The notes below the pieces were generated by a model. The model was not told the origin of the DNA and did not search any database. It saw only the letters and a program-made list of their open reading frames with translations. From the NCBI GenBank assembly GCA_040752295.1, contig JBFMFE010000233.1:1-22975 (forward strand): 22,975 nucleotides of DNA, written 5' to 3'. Shown here piece by piece: positions 7,871-13,103 of this stretch. The DNA comes from JBFMFE01 sp040752295 (GTDB lineage: Bacteria; UBP15; UBA6099; JBFMBQ01). The position numbers and the translations under genes are program-made. Position 1 is the stretch's first letter; every line of letters begins with the position of its first letter.

Positions 7871-8048
7871 AGCCTGTTGAAAAAATCTTTTTTGCCATTC
7901 CCACGCAGCGTGTCCTCGCGGAAGCGGGTGTGCATCATGACTCTGAACGTCGTCGGTAGTTAAGCGCGTCCCCGCGGAAGCGGGAATCCAGCTTCCCCCT
8001 TTGCGCCCTCAGCGTCTTTGCGGTGAATGCTTTGTCTTTCAACAGCCT
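7871..8048. mobile_element. Possible MITE-like element with short terminal inverted repeats
   Basis: AGCCTGTTGAAA (7871-7882) and TTTCAACAGCCT (8037-8048) are inverted copies with one mismatch in 12 and border a 178-bp segment without genes. Similar GGCTGTTGAAA ends are found on some insertion sequences. No target-site duplication is clear, so this is a tentative call. Confidence 0.35.
7908..7992. repeat. Two copies of a REP-like hairpin unit
   Basis: A unit of about 29 bp occurs at 7908-7936 and again at 7964-7992. The shared core is CGCGGAAGCGGG. In the second copy CCCGC and GCGGG pair around a GGAA loop of the GNRA type, as in repetitive extragenic palindromes. The two copies are in the same orientation, 56 bp apart. 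Confidence 0.6.
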
Positions 8049-8070
8049 CTCGAATGGAGAGAAATAATCT

Positions 8071-8130
8071 TGACGCGGTTTAACGCGGAATGACGCGGAA
8101 AATCAGCGTTGATCAGCGAAAATCCGCATC
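8071..8130. repeat. Six degenerate decamer repeats
   Basis: Consecutive 10-base units tgacgcggtt, taacgcggaa, tgacgcggaa, aatcagcgtt, gatcagcgaa and aatccgcatc run from 8071 to 8130 without gaps. The core is roughly a-[at]-c-[ga]-g-c-g. A 10-bp period equals about one helical turn. The array ends 13 bases from the stop of the PIN remnant. Confidence 0.6.
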
Positions 8131-8143
8131 TGAAAAAGGTGTC

Positions 8144-8236
8144 TTATGAAATGAACTCTTCGGGAGTGAGAACGGGTATGAGCCTGGCGGCTTTCTTTTT
8201 CAGATTGCGGTCGCGGGAGATGAACAACTGTTTGGA
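8144..8236 (-). pseudogene. C-terminal remnant of a PIN-domain toxin
   Basis: Directly after the hicA stop codon (TAG, 8239-8237), the same frame stays open for 30 codons to a TAA at 8146-8144. It reads SKQLFISRDRNLKKKAARLI and ends PVLTPEEFIS. That is the end of a VapC-type PIN domain, with the late acidic SRDRNL motif and a terminal TPEEF. The rest of the toxin, including the earlier catalytic acids, is missing, and there is no start codon. This is therefore a gene fragment. Its join to hicA suggests that an insertion or recombination removed the front of the PIN gene. Confidence 0.65.
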
Positions 8237-8449
8237 CTACAGTAATTCTTTAAATTCCTTTTCGGTCAGCCCTGAGTCTTCGATGATGGCTTTGAGGGCG
8301 AAGGGATTTAGCCGCTTGTGACGGGGAATGGTGATAATATCGCCGTCACGCGCCAAAACCACGTGGGGACCTCTGTCACGTATTACACGAAATCCGGCTT
8401 TTTGGAAAGATTTCACCGCCCTTTGCGAGGAAATGTCCGTTAACTTCAT
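8237..8449 (-). CDS. hicA: HicA family toxin (mRNA interferase)
   Basis: This 70-residue protein of the HicA/YcfA double-stranded-RNA-binding fold cuts mRNA when freed from its antitoxin. The visible family pattern is a helix ending KAGFRVIRDRG, then PHVVLARDG with the catalytic-type His after the glycine turn, then TIPRHKRLNPFALKAIIEDSGL and a closing KEFKELL. Length is normal for the family. Its ATG (8449-8447) shares one base with the TGA of hicB (TGATG), so translation is coupled. The antitoxin gene comes first here, the reverse of the textbook order but common. No residue loss that would inactivate it is seen. Confidence 0.85.
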   Translation of the reverse strand: MKLTDISSQRAVKSFQKAGFRVIRDRGPHVVLARDGDIITIPRHKRLNPFALKAIIEDSGLTEKEFKELL

Positions 8450-8646
8450 CAGCCGGCGACTTCGACCTCATAGATTTTCTTGTCCCGGTGAATTTTCTTC
8501 AGAGCGGCGAGGTACTGTTCAATCGCATCCTTTATATTCGCAATTGCCTCCTCAAGAGTATCGCCCTGACTGTGGCAGCCTTTCAGTGTCGGACAATGGG
8601 CATCGTATCCGTGTTCACTTTCATTTATCACCACGGAAAATTTCAT
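8449..8646 (-). CDS. hicB: HicB family antitoxin
   Basis: The 65-residue product has the HicB partial RNase H-like fold: MKFSVVINESEHGYDAHCPTL, then KGCHSQGDTLEEAIANIKDAIEQYL. It should bind and block HicA. It is short and shows no added helix-turn-helix or ribbon-helix-helix domain, so DNA-binding autoregulation is uncertain. A strong ribosome site (GGAGG) lies just before ATG 8646. The start overlaps the stop of the broken antitoxin-like gene upstream by four bases (ATGA). Expression would come from the promoter at 8864-8892. Confidence 0.85.
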   Translation of the reverse strand: MKFSVVINESEHGYDAHCPTLKGCHSQGDTLEEAIANIKDAIEQYLAALKKIHRDKKIYEVEVAG

Positions 8647-8843
8647 GTTTCTCCTCCATTTCCGTCGAGACCGAACATCTTCGCCCGTTCTTTCCGGATC
8701 ATCTCAACGCTGGATTTGCCCGGCGGGCGCATATCGGCGAATCATCCAATAACATCTTCAATCTTCACGTTCGGGTCCGGTTCCGGAAAAAACCTCTCAA
8801 TATCAGCTATAAGCCCTTCCAGCTTCTTTCTGGTTATGACCAT
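8643..8843 (-). pseudogene. Antitoxin-like small gene interrupted by an in-frame TGA
   Basis: The frame starts at ATG 8843 with a GAGAGG ribosome site and reads MVITRKKLEGLIADIERFFP then EPDPNVKIEDVIG. It meets TGA at 8744-8742 and continues in the same frame, FADMRPPGKSSVEMIRKERA and a short tail, to a TGA at 8645-8643 that overlaps the hicB ATG. The continuous 66-codon frame, exact coupling to hicB and its own promoter indicate a once-functional gene split by a nonsense change. The short acidic and basic composition and the position fit a VapB-like antitoxin, perhaps the partner of the PIN remnant, but I do not recognise a specific family. Recoding or a sequencing error at TGA cannot be excluded. 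Confidence 0.6.
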
Positions 8844-8863
8844 GTGAACAACCTCTCGTCTGG

Positions 8864-8892
8864 ATTATACGGCGGTTCACGGAAGGAGGCAA
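8864..8892 (-). promoter_or_regulatory. Sigma70-type promoter of the toxin-antitoxin operon
   Basis: On the minus strand a -35 TTGCCT (8892-8887) and a perfect -10 TATAAT (8869-8864) are spaced by exactly 17 bp. The start point would be near 8857, leaving a leader of only about 14 bases before ATG 8843, with the ribosome site inside it. Confidence 0.75.
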
Positions 8893-9154
8893 CGAATTGG
8901 TAAGTTTTTGGCGCAATTTTTTTGGTGTCTGAGTTTTTGTGGTCTGGGAGTTTTTGCTGTCTGGCGTTAAAGGGGGTTTTTGCATGCAGAAGGGTGTCCG
9001 GGCAGAACATGCGGAATGGTGTCTTGCAGATTGCTGTCCGGCATTAAATATAAAATGAAGACCTTCGACCTCCTTTTTCAACGCCCTGTTTTTTTACGTT
9101 GTTTCCTCAACTCTTCCAGCGGCTGCGCACGCGGCGGCGCCGCCCGCCCCGCCC
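8893..9154. other. Intergenic region without a supported gene
   Basis: Between the toxin-antitoxin promoter and the 3' end of the ychF-like gene no coding frame is convincing. The region has imperfect gtctgg/gtttttg repeats (about 8934-8956). A 16-bp direct repeat with two mismatches lies at 8956-8971 and 9033-9048 (GCTGTCTGGCGTTAAA and GCTGTCCGGCATTAAA). Confidence 0.6.
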
Positions 9155-10234
9155 TCACACGTTGAACCGGAACGTCACAACGTCCCCGTCACGCACAACG
9201 TAACTCTTCCCCTCGAGCCGCAGTTTCCCCCTCTCCCTCGCTTGCTGTATGCCCCCCGATTCGCGCAAATCGTCAAAAGCCACCACCTCCGCCCTTATGA
9301 ACCCCCTCGCCATGTCCGTGTGCACCTTCCCCGCAGCCGTCACCGCGTCCGAACCCCTTTTCACCGCCCACGCCCTCACCTCATCCTTTCCCGTCGTGAA
9401 AAAACTCACCGTGTCCGACGCCCCTAAAACGGCGCCCAGCACGCGCTCCGCCGCCGGCGTCTCGTGCCCCAGCGATTCGAGAAATTCCCGCCGCTCATCC
9501 TCTTCGAGACTCGCCATCTCAAGCTCGAACCTGCCGCTCACCGCCACAACCGGCGCTCCCCCCGACGCCGCACCCGCCACCGCGCCCGCCGCCGCCTCGC
9601 CTCCCTCCCCGGCGTTCACTACCACAACCGCCGGCTTCATCGTCAGAAACCCGAAACCGGTCAGTATCCTTTCCTGTTCGTCCGTCAGCGTCATCGCTCC
9701 GGGAGTCCCTCCGCCTTCGAGTACTTCCCGCACGCCTTCAAGAAGCGCTTTTTCCTTCCCGGCGGCGGCTCTGTCTTCTTTCTTTCCCTTCCTGAAATCG
9801 CTTTCGATGCGCTCGAGACGCCGTTCCACGACCTCGATGTCGGCAAAACTCAGCTCCAGAAGCATGTTCCTCAGGTCCCCGGCAGGGTCAACCGCGCCGC
9901 CGGGATGGGGGACAGAGGGGTCGTCGAAAGCCCTTACGACGATGATAAGGGCGTCGCAGGCGCGCATCTGACCAAGCAGTTGCGGGGACATTCCCTTCCG
10001 CCCGGATTCGCCGCCACGTATGGGGACGAAATCGAGGACGTGAACCTCGATGGGCACTTTTTTGGGGACTTTGAAGTGGTCGTGGAGGTAATCGAGCCGG
10101 GGGTCGGGAACCTTCACGACTCCTGTGTTCACGTCCGGCGCCCTCCCTGCGCCGATTCCCGCGCCGGCGCCAGTAAGGAGGTTGAAAACAGTGGTTTTTC
10201 CCGACTTTTCAGGTCCCGTTATGCCAATTTGCAT
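9155..10234 (-). CDS. Divergent YchF/OLA1-like P-loop NTPase
   Basis: This 359-residue protein is an Obg-related translation-associated NTPase of the YchF type. The P-loop is GPEKSGKTT (7-15). The G4 position reads NAGE (207-210), matching the Nxx[DE] of the ATP-preferring YchF group rather than NKxD. A classical C-terminal TGS/DUF933 domain (about 275-358) contains FFTTGKDEVRAWAVKRGSDA and the ending VVRDGDVVTFRFNV. The G3 region is odd: DFVPIRGG (68-75) replaces the usual DIAGL, so the DxxG glycine is absent. This points to a diverged paralogue or subfamily, and I therefore give no gene symbol. The start is ATG 10234, with only a weak G-rich ribosome site. It stands alone and no clear promoter is seen. 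Confidence 0.8.
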   Translation of the reverse strand: MQIGITGPEKSGKTTVFNLLTGAGAGIGAGRAPDVNTGVVKVPDPRLDYLHDHFKVPKKVPIEVHVLDFVPIRGGESGRKGMSPQLLGQMRACDALIIVVRAFDDPSVPHPGGAVDPAGDLRNMLLELSFADIEVVERRLERIESDFRKGKKEDRAAAGKEKALLEGVREVLEGGGTPGAMTLTDEQERILTGFGFLTMKPAVVVVNAGEGGEAAAGAVAGAASGGAPVVAVSGRFELEMASLEEDERREFLESLGHETPAAERVLGAVLGASDTVSFFTTGKDEVRAWAVKRGSDAVTAAGKVHTDMARGFIRAEVVAFDDLRESGGIQQARERGKLRLEGKSYVVRDGDVVTFRFNV

Positions 10235-10521
10235 AAAAACCCCGTTAAACAGTTGAAAAATACGTTTTTACGCGCTTTATCCGCTTTTTTCTTTTTCAAT
10301 CTTTCTCCGCCGCCTGACGGTTCCGCCCGTAAAATATGGAAAACGGCTGGAATAAGCGCCGAAACCGTATAAGGCACACGGTATCATGGTGCAGTTGAAG
10401 TATCGGGCGCCGCTTGTACATCGAAGCGGGAATATTAGCATGGTTGAGGGGATTTTGCAAATTTCGAGCCGGACCACCGACAGCCCCGCCTTAAATAATC
10501 AAAATAATTTTTCAAAAAGAC
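10235..10521. other. Divergent intergenic region, left part
   Basis: This is the space between the ychF-like gene and the promoter of the phasin-like gene. I see no gene and no strong promoter facing ychF; a weak TTATAC lies near 10368 on the minus strand. GC content falls steadily towards the phasin promoter. Confidence 0.5.
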
Positions 10522-10549
10522 TTGACAAAATCAATTTTCATATTAATAT
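10522..10549 (+). promoter_or_regulatory. Sigma70-type promoter of the phasin-like gene
   Basis: A perfect TTGACA (10522-10527) and TAATAT (10544-10549) are separated by 16 bp in an AT-rich patch. The start point near 10556 leaves a leader of about 85 bases. AT-rich sequence upstream (10497-10519) could act as an UP element. Confidence 0.7.
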
Positions 10550-10640
10550 TATTAAGCGTATGATTAAATATGTTGATTTTTGAAAGCCGGTCTGCGGGAG
10601 ACCTGACGCCCGGCGACCGGGATGAAGGGAGGCAAGTGAA

Positions 10641-11003
10641 ATGGCGGTTGAACTGAACAAGTTCGCGCTGGCGGGCATCGGCGCCGTTGAGAAACTGCGC
10701 CAGAAGCTCGAAGACCTCGTCGAGGGGGCTGAAGTCGAGGACGTCAACGTTGAGGAAACGTCAGAGACGAAGGAAAAGAAATCCTTCACGGAACGCTTCG
10801 ACGACCTTGTAGAAATCGGCGAGGAAAAGTACGACGGGTTCATGGAAAAGGTGAAGGAAGAGCGGGGGAAGGTCCGCGAGAAGATTGAGGAGCGCCTCGG
10901 CGCCGTCTTCACGGACATCGGGCTTATCACCAGGGAGGACCTCGAGGTCATCGAGGGCAAGATAAGGCGGCTCGAAAGAAAGGTCAAGTCGCTTCTGAAA
11001 TGA
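10641..11003 (+). CDS. Phasin-like coiled-coil protein
   Basis: This 120-residue, strongly charged protein starts MAVELNKFALAGIGAVEKLR, a short hydrophobic helix typical of phasin-family regulators. A charged linker and a helix rich in Lys and Glu follow, then a C-terminal coiled coil with TREDLEVIEGKIRRLERKVK. The layout resembles proteins annotated as polyhydroxyalkanoate-synthesis regulator phasins. No PHA gene is in the window, so a role on storage granules is not shown. Other coiled-coil scaffold roles are possible. A GGGAGG ribosome site lies 8-13 bases before ATG 10641. With its own promoter and terminator it is a single-gene, probably well-expressed unit. Confidence 0.65.
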   Translation: MAVELNKFALAGIGAVEKLRQKLEDLVEGAEVEDVNVEETSETKEKKSFTERFDDLVEIGEEKYDGFMEKVKEERGKVREKIEERLGAVFTDIGLITREDLEVIEGKIRRLERKVKSLLK

Positions 11004-11030
11004 CCTGAACCTCTTTTTCCGATACCCTTC

Positions 11031-11057
11031 AACCCCGCGCACAGCGGGGTTTTTTTT
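11031..11057 (+). terminator. Rho-independent terminator of the phasin-like gene
   Basis: An 8-bp perfect stem, AACCCCGC with GCGGGGTT, closes a GCACA loop and runs into a stretch of eight T residues (11050-11057). It starts 27 bases after the phasin stop codon. Confidence 0.93.
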
Positions 11058-11493
11058 CGCGTCCGCCAGCAGCGCGCGACAACCGCCTTCACTGAAACCT
11101 GGACTTTCGTATTTTTGGCAAGGGCGAGATGTACTTGCTGTACTCTCTTACGCTCCGTGAATATGGAAACCGCTGGCTCCATCCTCCGTGATGGAGCCTA
11201 CTTATGGCTCCATGACTGAGCATGTAGCCGGCAAATCTGAGAATTTCGGGGACATGACCGGAATTTTTCTGTAAATGTTTTTTCTTTCCGTGCCCGTGCC
11301 CATGCCCATGCCCGTGCCCGTGCCCGTGTGCGTGCCCGTGCCCGCATTCTTTGATTTCTTTTCAGGCAGGCGCACGGGCAGGGGCACGTTGATTCGGAAA
11401 TTCGACGTCGAAAAATGCGAAAGTTCACTGAAACGTAAAAATCACGGAAACGGAAAAGCCCGGAAGATCGCTTCGTTTATACCGATGTTCCGA
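11058..11493. other. Intergenic region with hairpins and a hexamer array
   Basis: No gene is supported in these 436 bp. An imperfect hairpin lies at 11126-11147 (GAGATGTAC, loop TTGCT, GTACTCTC). A perfect 8-bp hairpin GGCTCCAT/ATGGAGCC lies at 11175-11198, with a third copy of GGCTCCAT at 11206-11213. The hexamer array is listed separately. Confidence 0.6.
11290..11343. repeat. Hexamer tandem repeat, 9 units
   Basis: Nine back-to-back hexamers of gtgccc or atgccc (one unit is gtgtgc) fill 11290-11343. A segment at 11371-11388 is nearly complementary to the array (15 of 16 bases against 11313-11328), so a long hairpin could form. On the minus strand the array reads as alternating Gly-His codons, but no start codon leads into that frame. 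Confidence 0.85.
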
Positions 11494-11567
<74 letters not shown>

Positions 11568-11579
11568 TAACCGACACTC

Positions 11580-11609
11580 ATTATAATCCCGCATTTGCGT
11601 AGTTGTCAA
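11580..11609 (-). promoter_or_regulatory. Promoter of tRNA-Ala(GGC)
   Basis: Perfect TTGACA (11609-11604) and perfect TATAAT (11585-11580) on the minus strand are spaced by 18 bp. Transcription would begin near 11573, a few bases before the mature 5' end at 11566. Confidence 0.85.
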
Positions 11610-11692
11610 TTCCCCGTTTGAGCAGGGCGGCAGTTCCGCAAATTGATGGTGGAAGGGCGTGCGACAGGCGCGAAAAATCCGTTCTGCGCGGC

Positions 11693-11717
11693 GGACCCGC
11701 CCGCCGCGGGCGGGTCC
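11693..11717. repeat. Strong GC-rich hairpin between the two tRNA promoters
   Basis: A perfect 10-bp stem, GGACCCGCCC with GGGCGGGTCC, encloses GCCGC. No T-run follows on either strand, so it is not a standard terminator. It may be an extragenic palindrome or an insulator between the divergent tRNA promoters. Confidence 0.7.
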
Positions 11718-11813
11718 TCCACGTTTGAGCTTTATCTTTCTTGAGCAATCATGCCGCCGTCGAATGCTCCCCCAACATCAGCTTGCTGAACTGCCGACGG
11801 CATTTCCCCGTTG

Positions 11814-11842
11814 TTGACAGAGTTTCGTCTCTCCGCTAATAT
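11814..11842 (+). promoter_or_regulatory. Promoter of tRNA-Ala(TGC)
   Basis: A perfect TTGACA (11814-11819) and TAATAT (11837-11842) are separated by 17 bp. The start near 11849 would leave an 80-base precursor leader before the tRNA at 11929. Confidence 0.75.
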
Positions 11843-11928
11843 GAATAAGCCGTCTTCGCCGGAATCAATTTTAAGAGAGCGGGACGCGTGCCGGTTTCAA
11901 AGGGGCGCGGGGAGTCCGGCGCATAAAC

Positions 11929-12001
11929 GGGGACGTAGTTCAGATGGGAGAACGCCGCCCTTGCACGGCGGAGGTCAGGGGTTCGAATCCCCTCGTCTCC
12001 A
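11929..12001 (+). tRNA. tRNA-Ala (TGC anticodon)
   Basis: This 73-base cloverleaf has acceptor GGGGACG with CGTCTCC, including the alanine G3:U70 pair. The anticodon stem is CCGCC/GGCGG with loop CTTGCAC, and the T arm is AGGGG-TTCGAAT-CCCCT. The discriminator is A and CCA is not encoded. It carries no adjoining rRNA gene, unlike the many tRNA-Ala(TGC) genes found in rRNA spacers. Confidence 0.96.
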
Positions 12002-12403
12002 GTCCAATAATCTTCAATTCCTCAGCGGCAGCGTAGAAAGCGTGTTTGTGAAATTTCAAGCCCGGGAAGTATAAAGCGCCCTTCACTATGATTAATCCAA
12101 AATGGGTTTTGTTACGTTCTTATTTTATTTAAAAACCTGAACCAAATTCATTTATATGATAATTATCATGAAACAAAGATAATAAGGTAGAATTTGCTTT
12201 ATATTCTTAAATAAATTGCCAAAATGAATGATATGTCCGTAATTCAGCTTGTTTGTTCGGAGCTGATTTCAGAATATAAAAGAGACCGTCAAAGAGTACA
12301 TACTATATATAGTGCTGTTTTTTTGATTAGTCCTATACATTGTGTATTTTTCGAATTTTTCGACCGGATTTCGACAAAATGAGGTGTTTGGGGGCATTTA
12401 TAA
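12002..12403. other. AT-rich intergenic island with no supported gene
   Basis: This roughly 400-bp stretch is far more AT-rich than the rest of the window. It contains palindromes (12156-12169 and ACTATATATAGT at 12302-12313, the latter followed by seven T residues) but no gene I can defend. It precedes the operator and promoter of the dcw operon. Confidence 0.6.
12156..12183. promoter_or_regulatory. GATAAT palindrome, possible Fur-like operator
   Basis: ATGATAATTATCAT (12156-12169) is a perfect 14-bp palindrome, and another GATAAT follows at 12178-12183. Repeated GATAAT hexamers are the building blocks of Fur boxes. No iron gene is adjacent, and AT-rich DNA yields such words by chance, so this is tentative. 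Confidence 0.3.
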
Positions 12404-12428
12404 CCCAAAATGTCCCGATCTCGCCCAA
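12404..12428 (-). promoter_or_regulatory. MraZ-type operator: three T[TC]GGG repeats with 10-bp period
   Basis: Read on the minus strand, TTGGG, TCGGG and TTGGG occur at 12428-12424, 12418-12414 and 12408-12404. Each is separated by five bases, giving an exact 10-bp period. MraZ of E. coli is known to bind TGGG direct repeats with five-base spacers upstream of its own gene. The site lies 28 bp before the -35 box of the dcw promoter and fits autoregulation by the mraZ product encoded downstream. Confidence 0.65.
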
Positions 12429-12455
12429 TTAATGAAAAATATTTTTTAAAAGCTA

Positions 12456-12485
12456 TTGACAATAAAAAAGAGGGTGTGCTATGAA
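12456..12485 (+). promoter_or_regulatory. Candidate promoter of the dcw operon
   Basis: TTGACA (12456-12461) and a weaker -10 TATGAA (12480-12485) are separated by 18 bp. Transcription would start near 12492 and give a leader of about 170 bases before mraZ. It lies just downstream of the MraZ-type repeats. Confidence 0.55.
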
Positions 12486-12623
12486 ATGCTAATCAGGTGG
12501 TATAAAGTGTTAGGAAATTTCACGCAAACGTCCCTCAACCCCGTTTTCAAACCGTCATGCTCCGTTTTAAAGTACAAGTTCCTCGTACGTAAAAAGATGA
12601 TAATTATTAAAAAGCGGATTTTT

Positions 12624-12642
12624 GCGCCCTTTTCACGGGCGC
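12624..12642 (+). other. Hairpin in the mraZ leader near the ribosome site
   Basis: GCGCCC (12624-12629) and GGGCGC (12637-12642) form a 6-bp stem around TTTTCAC, ending 20 bases before the mraZ ATG. It could affect mRNA stability or ribosome access. There is no T-run, so it is not a terminator. Confidence 0.45.
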
Positions 12643-12662
12643 CCGGGTGTCGGTAAAGGGGT

Positions 12663-13100
12663 ATGAAAGACAAATTTTACGGCAATTACTTTCACACCCT
12701 CGACAAAAAAGGGCGCGTCAGCCTGCCCAGCAAACACAGGGAAAACCTCAAGGGAAGGGTGATCGTCACGCGCGGTCCCTACGACCATTTCCTGTGGCTC
12801 TTTTCCGAGGCGGGCTGGGAAAGAATGGTCTCGAAACTCAGCAGGCTCCCCAACAGGTTGGAAGTCATGGAAATGAGAAGGTATCTCATCGGCAGCGCTT
12901 TCGAGTGCGACGTGGATTCGCTGGGCAGAATTCAGCTCCCGCAGACCCTCCGCCGGCACGCCATGCTCGAGAAGGACGTCGTCATCATCGGAGTGGGCGA
13001 GTGCATTGAACTGTGGGACAGGGCGCGCATGGAACGCATGGAAAAGGACGAAAGCGGGACGGGCGCCATGCAGCAGAGAATGGAGAAGTACAGGATCTGA
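12663..13100 (+). CDS. mraZ: MraZ transcriptional regulator
   Basis: This is the DNA-binding regulator that heads dcw clusters and represses its own operon. The 145-residue protein has two SpoVT/AbrB-type halves, each marked by the conserved DxxGR motif: LDKKGRVSLP (13-22, D14 and R18) and VDSLGRIQLP (84-93, D85 and R89). MraZ forms a ring of subunits that contacts direct repeats, which fits the 10-bp-spaced repeats 235-259 bp upstream. The start ATG 12663 follows AAAGGGG at very short spacing. The protein begins MKDKFYGNYFHTLDKKGR as usual, so this start is preferred. Three bases separate its stop from rsmH. Confidence 0.95.
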   Translation: MKDKFYGNYFHTLDKKGRVSLPSKHRENLKGRVIVTRGPYDHFLWLFSEAGWERMVSKLSRLPNRLEVMEMRRYLIGSAFECDVDSLGRIQLPQTLRRHAMLEKDVVIIGVGECIELWDRARMERMEKDESGTGAMQQRMEKYRI

Positions 13101-13103
13101 GCC

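Larger units (their letters stand above)
7684..8143. other. Intergenic region with repeats and no supported gene
   Basis: This 460-bp stretch separates the nuclease-like operon from the toxin-antitoxin remnants. It contains the operon promoter, a possible short element bounded by inverted repeats, two copies of a hairpin repeat and a run of degenerate decamers. It also has a segment (about 8001-8028) resembling the cagcgtctttgcggtga-type sequence that recurs between genes in many environmental genomes. Short open frames here lack ribosome sites and family resemblance. Confidence 0.7.

Noticed and set aside
10386..10583. A 65-codon plus-strand frame upstream of the phasin-like gene
   Set aside because: It runs across the strong TTGACA/TAATAT promoter, and its second half is only AT-rich low-complexity sequence.
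11198..11387. Minus-strand frames through the hexamer array, including a Gly-His repeat reading
   Set aside because: The Gly-His reading has no start codon, and the other frames are simple translations of the repeat.
12302..12324. ACTATATATAGT palindrome plus T-run as a terminator
   Set aside because: The stem is almost all A-T and too weak to call; no gene ends just before it.
12224..12382. A 52-codon plus-strand frame starting MNDMSVIQLV in the AT-rich island
   Set aside because: No ribosome site, no recognisable family, odd composition, and it ends beside the operator. Likely chance.
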